Origin: an uncultured Verrucomicrobia subdivision 3 bacterium
GTDB taxonomy: Bacteria; Verrucomicrobiota; Verrucomicrobiia; Limisphaerales; UBA11358
Length of the DNA stretch: 40,381 nucleotides
Direction: 5' to 3'
Assembly: GCA_903870815.1 (NCBI GenBank)
Contig: CAIQEI010000170.1
Coordinates: 1-40,381 of the forward strand
Shown piece after piece: positions 28,251-35,935 of this stretch. A program made the translations under genes and the position numbers. How positions within the stretch are numbered: position 1 is the stretch's first letter; every line of letters begins with the position of its first letter. The notes beneath the pieces are model-generated. The model worked only from the letters and a program-made list of their open reading frames with translations, did no database searches and was not told the origin of the DNA.

Positions 28251-29227
28251 TTATTGCCCGTTCACCCTTGCGCGTCACGCTCGGCGGCGGCGGCACCGAT
28301 TTGCCGTCGTATTACGAAAAATTCGGCGGTTTTCTCATCGCGGCGGCGATTGACAAATACGTCTACATTACCCTGCATGAAAATTTTACGCCCGACCTCA
28401 TCGTAAAATACTCGAGGCTGGAGCGCGTGGAGAACGCCACCAAAGTCGAGCATCCCATCATCCGCGAATCGTTCACCGCGCTTGGCATGGACGGGCGCGG
28501 ACTTGAGCTGACTTCGCTGGCGGACATCCCGTCCGGCACCGGCCTTGGCTCGTCGGGCAGTTTCACCACCGCCCTGCTCAAGGTCTTGCATGCGCAAAAA
28601 AAGGACCTGATCCATCCGGCGGAGCTGGCCGAACAGGCTTGCGACATCGAACTGAACCGCCTGAAGGAGCCCATCGGCAAACAGGACCAGTATATCGCGG
28701 CTTACGGCGGCCTGACGTGCTTCAAATTCCTGCCCGGCGGCAAGGTGGAAGCCTGGCCGCTGAAAGTTTCCGACGAGACGCGCGACAATCTGGAAGACAA
28801 TTTGCTGCTGTTTTTCACCGGCTATTCGCGTTCCGCATCCGCGATTTTGAAGGAGCAGGATCAAAAATCGAAATCGGACGACAAGTCCATGATCGATAAT
28901 CTGCACTTTGTGAAAGACCTCGGCCTGCAAAGCCAGGTCGCGCTCGAGGGCGGCAATCTCGCCGAATTCGCCCGCTTGATGGACGTTCACTGGCAGCGCA
29001 AAAAACAGCGCAGCGGCGGCATGAGCAATCCCAAGATCAACGAATGGTATGATCTCGCGATGGCCAACGGCGCGCTCGGCGGCAAGCTGATCGGCGCGGG
29101 CGGCGGCGGCTTCCTGATGTTTTACACGGAGGACAAGTCGAAGCTGCGCCACGCCATGCGCTCGGTCGGTCTCAAGGAAGTCCGCTTCCGTTTCGATTTC
29201 GAGGGGACCAAGCTCGTCATCTCGTGA
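28247..29227 (+). CDS. hddA: GHMP kinase, D-glycero-D-manno-heptose 7-phosphate kinase-like
   Basis: MIIARSPLRVTLGGGGTDLPSYYEKFGGFLIAAAIDKYVYI; DIPSGTGLGSSGSFTTALL; GAGGGGFLMFY. Confidence 0.85.
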   Translation: MIIARSPLRVTLGGGGTDLPSYYEKFGGFLIAAAIDKYVYITLHENFTPDLIVKYSRLERVENATKVEHPIIRESFTALGMDGRGLELTSLADIPSGTGLGSSGSFTTALLKVLHAQKKDLIHPAELAEQACDIELNRLKEPIGKQDQYIAAYGGLTCFKFLPGGKVEAWPLKVSDETRDNLEDNLLLFFTGYSRSASAILKEQDQKSKSDDKSMIDNLHFVKDLGLQSQVALEGGNLAEFARLMDVHWQRKKQRSGGMSNPKINEWYDLAMANGALGGKLIGAGGGGFLMFYTEDKSKLRHAMRSVGLKEVRFRFDFEGTKLVIS

Positions 29228-29931
29228 CCGCGCCGCTGGCAATTCCCGTGGCCATTCTCGCGGGTGGACTCGCCACGCGGCTGCGGCCCATCACGGAGAA
29301 GATACCCAAATCGCTCGTGCCGGTTGCCGGCCGGCCGTTTCTGGCGCACCAGTTGGAAATGCTCCACGCTCGCGGCATCTGCCGCGCCGTGTTGTGCATC
29401 GGCTACCTCGGTGAGATGATCCAGCGCGAGTTCGGCGACGAGGCCTATGGCGTCAAACTCGACTATTCTTTCGATGGTGAAAAATTGCTCGGCACCGGCG
29501 GCGCGATCAAGCGCGCGTTGCCCAAGTTGGGCGCAGAATTTTTCATCCTCTACGGCGATTCGTATTTGCCGGTCCAATACGCCCCGGTCGCGGAATTTTT
29601 CCACCGCAGCGGCAAGCCGGGGTTGATGACCGTTTATCGCAATGAAGGCAAATTCGACGCCAGCAATGTCGTTTTCCGCGATGGCGAGATTGTTGTCTAC
29701 GACAAGAAAATCAATTTGCCGGAGATGCGGCACATCGACTACGGCTTGAGCGTGTTCAAGTCGGCCGTGTTTGATGCGTATGCCGCTGACCGGGTTTTTG
29801 ATCTCGCCGAAGTCATGGGCCGGCTCGTCCGCGAAAAGCAGCTTGCCGGCTATGAGGTGCCCGAAAGATTTTATGAAATGGGTTCGCCGGCCGGTCTGGC
29901 GGAACTGGAAACAATTTTAAAACCGCGCTAA
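29224..29931 (+). CDS. hddC: Sugar nucleotidyltransferase (heptose 1-phosphate guanylyltransferase-like), GTG start
   Basis: VAILAGGLATRLRPITEKIPKSLVPVAGRPFL; GTGGAIKRALPKLG; YGDSYL. Confidence 0.83.
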   Translation: MTAPLAIPVAILAGGLATRLRPITEKIPKSLVPVAGRPFLAHQLEMLHARGICRAVLCIGYLGEMIQREFGDEAYGVKLDYSFDGEKLLGTGGAIKRALPKLGAEFFILYGDSYLPVQYAPVAEFFHRSGKPGLMTVYRNEGKFDASNVVFRDGEIVVYDKKINLPEMRHIDYGLSVFKSAVFDAYAADRVFDLAEVMGRLVREKQLAGYEVPERFYEMGSPAGLAELETILKPR

Positions 29932-29939
29932 AGTCTGCT

Positions 29940-29975
29940 TTCCTTCGTCATTTGAAATTTGTAATTTGAAATTCT
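29940..29975. repeat. Solo arm-like motif between hddC-like gene and gmhA
   Basis: ttccttcgtcatttgaaatttgtaatttgaaattct; first 13 nt match the cassette right arm ttctttagtcatt at 11/13. Confidence 0.4.
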
Positions 29976-29976
29976 C

Positions 29977-30573
29977 ATGAGCTTTACCAAACAATTCCTC
30001 GCCGAGGTCCAGCAGGTCACGGCGCAACTCAACGAAGCCGCCATTGAGAAATGCGCGGACGAACTGGCTGCCATCCGCGAACGCGGCGGCCGGCTCTTCA
30101 TCCTCGGCGTCGGCGGCAGCGCGGGCAACGCCGGCCATGCGGTGAATGATTTCCGCAAAATCTGCGGTTTCGAGGCCTACGCACCCACGGACAACGTGTC
30201 CGAACTCACCGCGCGCACCAACGACGACGGCTGGCCTTCGATTTTTTCCGAATGGCTCAAGGGCAGCCGGCTTAACGCCAAGGACGGCCTGCTGATCTTT
30301 TCCGTCGGCGGCGGCAACCTGGAAAAAAACGTCAGCCCCAATTTGATCAGTGCGATTCAGCTCGCCAAAAAGGCCGGCGCTTCCGTGATCGGCATCGTCG
30401 GCCGCGACGGCGGCTACACAGCGAAAGAAGCCACCGCGTGCGTCATTGTGCCGACGGTGAATCCGGCTCACGTCACGCCGCACAGCGAGGCGTTTCAGGC
30501 GGTGGTCTGGCATCTATTCGTCTCCCATCCCAAGCTCAAAGTCACCCAGACCAAATGGGAGTCAACAAAATGA
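29977..30573 (+). CDS. gmhA: SIS-domain phosphoheptose isomerase (GmhA-like)
   Basis: 198 aa; RLFILGVGGSAGNAGHAVNDFRK; LLIFSVGGGN; VIGIVGRDGG. Confidence 0.83.
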   Translation: MSFTKQFLAEVQQVTAQLNEAAIEKCADELAAIRERGGRLFILGVGGSAGNAGHAVNDFRKICGFEAYAPTDNVSELTARTNDDGWPSIFSEWLKGSRLNAKDGLLIFSVGGGNLEKNVSPNLISAIQLAKKAGASVIGIVGRDGGYTAKEATACVIVPTVNPAHVTPHSEAFQAVVWHLFVSHPKLKVTQTKWESTK

Positions 30574-30602
30574 CTAATTTCTAAATCCGAATGACTAAAG
30601 AA
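30569..30602. repeat. Left inverted arm of four-helix-bundle cassette
   Basis: aatgactaatttctaaatccgaatgactaaagaa; 29/34 to reverse complement of 30976-31009. Confidence 0.88.
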
Positions 30603-30968
30603 GCCTCTAGTCCGAATGACCGGCCGCATGGGTTGTTCGACTTGGAGGAGCGGACGGCTTCCTTTGGCGAAGCGGTGATCCGGTTTGCGAAAATAATTCC
30701 AAAAAATCCTGTGTCGACGCCGTTGATCAGCCAGATCGTCCGGTCTGGAACCAGCATCGGAGCCAATTACTGCGAGGCAGACGATGCTGTTTCCAAAAAG
30801 GACTTCAAAAATAAAATAGGCACCTGTCGGAAAGAGGCCAGGGAAACAAAACTTTGGTTGCGCATGATTGCTACAGCCGAACCAGATCTAAAAGTTGACG
30901 CCCGAAAGCTGTGGCAGGAAGCGAAAGAGCTTCACCTCATTTTTGCAGCCATTTGGAGAAGATCGTGA
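30591..30968 (+). CDS. Four-helix-bundle protein (23S rRNA intervening-sequence protein family)
   Basis: 125 aa; LFDLEERTASFGEAVIRFAKIIPKNPVSTPLISQIVRSGTSIGANYCEADDAVSKKDFKNKIGTCRKEARETKLWLRMI, classic IVP/TIGR02436 pattern. Confidence 0.92.
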   Translation: MTKEASSPNDRPHGLFDLEERTASFGEAVIRFAKIIPKNPVSTPLISQIVRSGTSIGANYCEADDAVSKKDFKNKIGTCRKEARETKLWLRMIATAEPDLKVDARKLWQEAKELHLIFAAIWRRS

Positions 30969-30975
30969 CGTGGCG

Positions 30976-31009
30976 TTCTTTAGTCATTAGGTTCTAGGCA
31001 TTAGTCATT
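30976..31009. repeat. Right inverted arm of four-helix-bundle cassette
   Basis: ttctttagtcattaggttctaggcattagtcatt; reverse complement aatgactaatgcctagaacctaatgactaaagaa. Confidence 0.88.
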
Positions 31010-31017
31010 CGCGCGTC

Positions 31018-31593
31018 ATGAATAACGAAAAGCAAATTTTCCAAATCCCGCGCGGACGCGCCGTTTTTCTTGACCGCGACGGCGTGATCAACCGCGCGTT
31101 GGAGCGTGACGGTAAGCCTTATCCGCCGACCAGCCTGGCCGAATTTGAGATTCTTCCGGAGGTGCCCGCCGCCTGTGCAAAATTGAAAGCCGCCGGTTTT
31201 TTGCTTATCGTGGCCACGAACCAGCCCGACGTTGGCCGGGGAACGTTGACCCGGGAAGTGGTCGAAAAAATTCACGCGCACCTGACGGCGAAGCTGCCGG
31301 TGGACCGGGTGGAAGTCTGTTATCATCCCGGGAAAGGTTTGTCCGATTGCGACTGTCGGAAGCCCAAGCCCGGGATGCTCCGCCGCGCCGCGCGCGAACT
31401 AAACATCGACCTCGCGCAAAGCTGGATGGTTGGCGACCGCTGGCGCGACGTGGACTGCGGCCATGCCGCCGGTTGCCGGACCGTTTTCATTGACCGCGGC
31501 TATGCGGAAGAACTGAAGCAGCCGCCCGATTTTTCCGCTCGCAATCTGGCCGAAGCCGTGGATATCATACTCGCTCATCCTGAACATTTATGA
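31018..31593 (+). CDS. gmhB: HAD-IIIA family D,D-heptose bisphosphate phosphatase (GmhB-like)
   Basis: AVFLDRDGVINRALERDGKPYPPTSLAEFEILPEV; CYHPGKGLSDCDCRKPKPGML; WMVGDRWRDVDCGHAAGC. Confidence 0.9.
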   Translation: MNNEKQIFQIPRGRAVFLDRDGVINRALERDGKPYPPTSLAEFEILPEVPAACAKLKAAGFLLIVATNQPDVGRGTLTREVVEKIHAHLTAKLPVDRVEVCYHPGKGLSDCDCRKPKPGMLRRAARELNIDLAQSWMVGDRWRDVDCGHAAGCRTVFIDRGYAEELKQPPDFSARNLAEAVDIILAHPEHL

Positions 31594-32312
31594 AACGCAC
31601 ACTGAAAGACTTGGCTGTTAAAATCTTTGCCGACGGCGCGGACAAAGACGGCATGCTCCAGCTCAACGCCAATCCGCTCATCCAGGGTTTGACCACGAAC
31701 CCCACGCTCATGCGCAAGGCCGGCGTGACCGATTTCGAGGCGTTCGCCCGCGACATCCTGCAGACCATCACCGTCAAGCCGCTGTCGCTCGAGGTTTTTT
31801 CCGACGAGTTTCCCGAGATGAAGCGCCAGGGACTCAAGATCAACGGTTGGGGAAAAAATGTTTACGTCAAAATTCCCATCACCAACACGCGCAACGAATC
31901 GTCCCTGCCGCTCATCAAAGAGCTGGCCGGCCAGGGTGTGAAGCTGAACGTCACGGCGATCCTTACGCTGGACCAGGTCAAGGGGGTCGCCGCCGCGTTG
32001 AATCCCAAGGTTCCCGCCGTGGTTTCTATTTTTGCCGGGCGCATTGCGGACACGGGGGTTGACCCCGTGGGCATCATGGCCGAGAGCAAAAAAATTCTCG
32101 CCGGCCTGCCGCAGGCGGAACTGCTCTGGGCCAGCGTCCGCGAAGTGCTGAACATTTTCCAGGCGAATGACTGCGGTTGTCACATCGTCACCGTTCCGCA
32201 TGACATTTTGGGCAAGGGGATGAAAATGGCCGGCATGGAACTGGGCGAACTCTCGCTCGACACCGTTAAGATGTTTGCCGCCGACGCCAAGGCGGCGGGC
32301 TTTACGCTTTGA
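31590..32312 (+). CDS. Transaldolase family protein
   Basis: 240 aa; KIFADGADKDGMLQLNANPLIQGLTTNPTLMRKAGV; NVYVKIPITNT; LNVTAILTLDQVKGVAAAL; VSIFAGRIADTG. Confidence 0.92.
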   Translation: MKRTLKDLAVKIFADGADKDGMLQLNANPLIQGLTTNPTLMRKAGVTDFEAFARDILQTITVKPLSLEVFSDEFPEMKRQGLKINGWGKNVYVKIPITNTRNESSLPLIKELAGQGVKLNVTAILTLDQVKGVAAALNPKVPAVVSIFAGRIADTGVDPVGIMAESKKILAGLPQAELLWASVREVLNIFQANDCGCHIVTVPHDILGKGMKMAGMELGELSLDTVKMFAADAKAAGFTL

Positions 32313-33371
32313 TCAGATCAGCTTCGTCGCCGTCGCCATGACTTCCGCGACGGTCACGGACGCCATGCACGCCAGCAGTTCTTCGCGTGTGCCCTTGATG
32401 TCGCCGCCGTCGTAGCGGTAAAAATCCAGCCCGCGTCCCCCCACCGCCGGATTTTTGATCAGCGTGAACGCATTGCCATATGGCTCGATCGGCTTGTTCC
32501 AGGTCGGCGTTTCGATGACCATTTGCGCGGGAACCTTCATGGCGGCGGCGACGTGCATCAGCGCCGTGTCCACGCTCAAAAATGCCCCCGCCCGGCGCAG
32601 CAGCGCTGCCGCCTGCCGCAGGTTTCGCGTCGGTGGGAAAATGGCCCCGGCTAGCGCCGTGCGGATGGTTTCGTGGCTAGCCGCCTCCTCCGGGCCGCCG
32701 AAAAATAGGATGGGAATATCCTTCCGCCAGGCTTGCAAACGCCGCGACAGTTCAATGAAATTTTCCAGCGGCCAGCGGCGCAACGCCAGGTTCTTAGTGC
32801 CGCCGGAACCAACGTGGAGGCCCAGCCATTTTTTGCCGGCCAATCCGGAGCGCGCCAGAAAATCGTCCGCCCATTTTTGCTCCGCCGGCGTCAGGAACAA
32901 TTCCAATTCATGCGCCGCCAATTTTGGTTGCGCGCCAATCAGCGGCAGCACCGCCAGGTTGTTTTCCGCCGCGTGCAGGTTGTAATCCTGCGGCAGGGTG
33001 CCAGTGACCAGCCAGCGGTCCAGCCAGTTGAAGCACTCGTACTCGTGGCTGAGGCGCACCTGAGCGCCCGCCAACCATGCCGCCAGCCGATAATGAATCC
33101 GGCTCTGGGGATGCGTGTTTATGGAAAGTTGGTAGCCTTCGCGCCGCAGCGACCAGAGAAATTTCAGCGCCTCCGGTTTGCCGCATTTCATCAGGTTTTT
33201 CTGGAACACGTGGTTGACGTGCGGATTGTGCTCCAGCAAATCCTTCGCGCCGGGCCACATCACCAGCGCGTCGATCGTCGCGACGGGAAAATTCAGGCGT
33301 AGTTCGTGCAACAGCGGCGTGGCGAACAGCGTGTCGCCGATGCCCGCGAGCGAAATGACGAGAATCTTCAT
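32313..33371 (-). CDS. Glycosyltransferase family 9 (heptosyltransferase-like)
   Basis: 352 aa; MKILVISLAGIGDTLFATPLLHELRLNFP; WLGLHVGSGGTKNLALRRWPLENFIEL; FLSVDTALMHVAAAMKVP. Confidence 0.9.
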   Translation of the reverse strand: MKILVISLAGIGDTLFATPLLHELRLNFPVATIDALVMWPGAKDLLEHNPHVNHVFQKNLMKCGKPEALKFLWSLRREGYQLSINTHPQSRIHYRLAAWLAGAQVRLSHEYECFNWLDRWLVTGTLPQDYNLHAAENNLAVLPLIGAQPKLAAHELELFLTPAEQKWADDFLARSGLAGKKWLGLHVGSGGTKNLALRRWPLENFIELSRRLQAWRKDIPILFFGGPEEAASHETIRTALAGAIFPPTRNLRQAAALLRRAGAFLSVDTALMHVAAAMKVPAQMVIETPTWNKPIEPYGNAFTLIKNPAVGGRGLDFYRYDGGDIKGTREELLACMASVTVAEVMATATKLI

Positions 33372-33397
33372 GGCGCAAAGCGGAATGCGGAAAGCGG

Positions 33398-33452
33398 AAT
33401 GCGAAAACCAAAGCGGTCAAATTTCCGCTTTCCGCCTTCCGGTTTTCGCATT
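33398..33452. repeat. Intercistronic long hairpin between rfaE2 and GT9
   Basis: Outer perfect 12-bp stem aatgcgaaaacc/ggttttcgcatt, inner 7-bp stem aaagcgg/ccgcttt. Confidence 0.78.
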
Positions 33453-33459
33453 TTCTGCG

Positions 33460-33945
33460 TCACAGTTTCGAGATTTTTTCCAGCAAACCCGTCGTGGACT
33501 TGCCGGGCACGAACGGAACCAGAATGATTTTCCCGCCCGCGGACTCCACCGCGCGGCGCTCGTCCTGGTTCAAGGTTTCCAGAGTATAATCGCCGCCTTT
33601 GACATAAATATCTGGTTGCGCGGCGGCGAGAAATTTTGTGGCCGTCGTGTCGGTGAAGATGCAGACGCCGTCCACGCTCTGGAGCGCGGCCAGCACGGCA
33701 GCGCGATCGGACTCGGAATTCACCGGGCGGCCCGCGCCTTTCAGACCGCGCACCGCCGCGTCGCTGTTCACGCCGAGGAGTAGGGCGTCGCCGAAATTCC
33801 GAGCGTTCTCCAGATAGGTGACGTGGCCGAGGTGCAGCAGGTCAAAACAGCCGTTGGTGACAACGAGTTTTTTGCCGCTGGCGCGAATTTTATTTCGCCA
33901 GACCGGCAACTGGTCCCACGCGATGAGTTTGTCGCGGAAATTCAT
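33460..33945 (-). CDS. rfaE2: D-glycero-beta-D-manno-heptose 1-phosphate adenylyltransferase (RfaE domain II)
   Basis: 161 aa; KLVVTNGCFDLLHLGHVTYLENARNFGDALLLGVNSDAAVRGLKG (HxGH nucleotidylyltransferase), PDIYVKGGDYTLETL. Confidence 0.93.
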   Translation of the reverse strand: MNFRDKLIAWDQLPVWRNKIRASGKKLVVTNGCFDLLHLGHVTYLENARNFGDALLLGVNSDAAVRGLKGAGRPVNSESDRAAVLAALQSVDGVCIFTDTTATKFLAAAQPDIYVKGGDYTLETLNQDERRAVESAGGKIILVPFVPGKSTTGLLEKISKL

Positions 33946-33996
33946 GCCGCCATTCTGCCCGCGCCGGAAAGAATGGCAACGCTTTTGCCGCGTGCC

Positions 33997-35349
33997 TTAC
34001 AAATTCACCACCGCCGGGTCGCCGTAGAGGGTGAAGGACCCGGTGCGCTCGATCTTCACGTCCATGAGCTGCCCCTGATGCCGGGCGCTGCCGTCGAATA
34101 GCACGATGCGGTTGCAGCGCGTGCGCCCGGTGTAGCGCGCTGCGTTTTTCTTGCTCGGTCCTTCCACCAAAATCTCCACCTGTCGTCCGATGAAGGCGTC
34201 GTATTTGAGTGCAGCGATTTCGTTGACGAGATTGAGCAGCCGCTCGTTGCGTTCCTCGCGGATCTCTAGCGGCACCTGGTCGGGCATGCCGGCGGCGGGT
34301 GTGTCGCGGCGCGGCGAGTATTTGAAGATATAGGCGTTGTCGAACTGCACCTCACGGCAGAGCGAGAGGGTCAGTTCAAAGTCCTCCTCCGTCTCGCCCG
34401 GAAAGCCGACAATAATGTCCGTGGTGATGCCAATGGCCGGCTTGGCGCGGCGCAGTTTCTCGACGATGCCGAGAAACTTTTCTCGGGTGTAGCCGCGGTG
34501 CATCTGTTTCAGGATGCGGTCGCTGCCGCTTTGCAGCGGGAGGTGCGCGCTCTCGCACAATTTCGGCAGGCGCGCGTAAGCCGCGACCAGATCGTCGCCG
34601 TAACCTTTCGGGTGCGGCGAAGTGAAACGGATGCGTTCCAGCCCGTCAATCTCGTGAACAGCGTCGAGCAGTTGGACGAAGCCGGATTTGCCGTCGAGCG
34701 CGGGGATATCGCGTCGGCCGAAGCTCGTGACAATCTGTCCCAGCAGGGTTATTTCCCGGACGCCGCGCGCGACCAGTTCGCGGCATTCGGCGACGATGTC
34801 GGGAATGGTGCGGCTGCGCTCCTCGCCGCGGGTGGCGGGGACGATGCAGAACGTGCAATGCTGGTTGCAGCCCTGCATGATGCTGACAAACGCGGACACG
34901 GATGTCTTCGCGCTGCCGTTGAGCAGATGTTCGCGGATGGTCGCCTCGCTCTTGGCTTCGGCGGCGACGTCCACGATCTTGTCGCGCTTGCCGGCAAGCA
35001 GTTCGTCGAGATATTCCGCTGCCCGGTGAAATTTCTGCGTGCCGAGCACCAGATCCACGTCCGGCAGTTGGTCGATGAGCTCCCGGCCCCGGCTCTGCGC
35101 CATGCAACCCATGAACCCGACAATCTGGTCGCGCTTCTCGCTGCGCGCCGTGCCTACGAGGTTGCGCATCTTGTTGATCGCCTTCTGCTCGGCAAAATCG
35201 CGCACGCTGCACGTGTTCAGCAGCACCACGTCCGCGGCGGACTCCGACTTCGCGAGCGAATAGCCCTTGGCGACGAGCTGCGCGGCGACGGCTTCGCTGT
35301 CGCGCTCGTTCATCTGGCAACCGTAAGTTTTTATGTAAACGCTCGGCAT
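33997..35349 (-). CDS. miaB: tRNA (N6-isopentenyl adenosine(37)-C2)-methylthiotransferase MiaB
   Basis: 450 aa; YIKTYGCQMNERDSE, MQGCNQHCTFCIVPATRGEERSR (radical SAM CxxxCxxC), C-terminal TRAM-like domain. Confidence 0.96.
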   Translation of the reverse strand: MPSVYIKTYGCQMNERDSEAVAAQLVAKGYSLAKSESAADVVLLNTCSVRDFAEQKAINKMRNLVGTARSEKRDQIVGFMGCMAQSRGRELIDQLPDVDLVLGTQKFHRAAEYLDELLAGKRDKIVDVAAEAKSEATIREHLLNGSAKTSVSAFVSIMQGCNQHCTFCIVPATRGEERSRTIPDIVAECRELVARGVREITLLGQIVTSFGRRDIPALDGKSGFVQLLDAVHEIDGLERIRFTSPHPKGYGDDLVAAYARLPKLCESAHLPLQSGSDRILKQMHRGYTREKFLGIVEKLRRAKPAIGITTDIIVGFPGETEEDFELTLSLCREVQFDNAYIFKYSPRRDTPAAGMPDQVPLEIREERNERLLNLVNEIAALKYDAFIGRQVEILVEGPSKKNAARYTGRTRCNRIVLFDGSARHQGQLMDVKIERTGSFTLYGDPAVVNL

Positions 35350-35538
35350 GGTTCGAGAGGAAATCAGGTTAATTCATCCCGGCCGTCTTGGAAAGGCGGC
35401 AGTGCGGCCACTCGCCGCCCGAAATATTTCGCAAAATAGGACTGGCAATTTCGCTGCCCCTGCGCTTAATTGCCGGCAGGTCATGAGAGCAGCAACCACA
35501 GTTCAACGACCGTCAACCTTCAACCTGGAGGACTTCCA

Positions 35539-35793
35539 ATGGACTTGCATCACCCGTTCGTAAAAGAGTTCCCGGCGCATCGCGAAACCATCCGCTCGCT
35601 CAAGCTGGCAGACGGCAAATTTCGCGCGGCGTTCGAAGAGTATCACCAAGTGGACGACGAAATCTGCCGTATCGAGGAGGACGTCGAGTTCGCCACCGAC
35701 CAGCAGATTGATGAATTGAAATTCAAGCGCGCGAAGCTCAAGGACGCGCTTTACGCCGCCGTGCAGAAGCGCGAGGCGGCGGTGGTTCATTAA
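35539..35793 (+). CDS. Small coiled-coil DUF465/YdcH-like protein
   Basis: MDLHHPFVKEFPAHRETIRSLKLADGKFRAAFEEYHQVDDEICRIEE...LKFKRAKLKDALYAAV; ctggaggactt Shine-Dalgarno-like sequence upstream. Confidence 0.83.
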   Translation: MDLHHPFVKEFPAHRETIRSLKLADGKFRAAFEEYHQVDDEICRIEEDVEFATDQQIDELKFKRAKLKDALYAAVQKREAAVVH

Positions 35794-35889
35794 ATTTCAA
35801 ACCGCGGAACCGCCCGATGGTTATTGGCGGGAAGGCGATGATTCATCGCCGCCAAGCGAGTTCACCCGTTCGACTGAAATCCATGAATT

Positions 35890-35931
35890 ACCCGGTTGCG
35901 ACCGTGCTTCGCAGCCGGGTGTTTCATTTTT
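35890..35931 (+). terminator. Probable intrinsic terminator downstream of the DUF465 gene
   Basis: acccggttgcga-ccgtgct-tcgcagccgggt (11/12 paired) followed by gtttcattttt. Confidence 0.7.
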
Positions 35932-35935
35932 GGGT

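Larger units (their letters stand above)
30569..31009. mobile_element. Candidate intervening-sequence-like cassette (four-helix-bundle ORF bounded by inverted arms) between gmhA and gmhB
   Basis: 34-nt inverted arms flank a single IVP/bAvd-like ORF; interrupts an otherwise overlapping operon. Confidence 0.65.

Noticed and set aside
28262-29242. 326-aa minus-strand ORF covering the whole hddA-like gene
   Set aside because: Antisense shadow of codon bias; no family motifs, and the plus-strand GHMP kinase is unambiguous with operon overlaps.
30591-30968. A complete diversity-generating retroelement (because of bAvd similarity)
   Set aside because: No reverse transcriptase, template repeat/variable repeat pair, or CLec target protein is visible nearby; only the four-helix-bundle family is shared.
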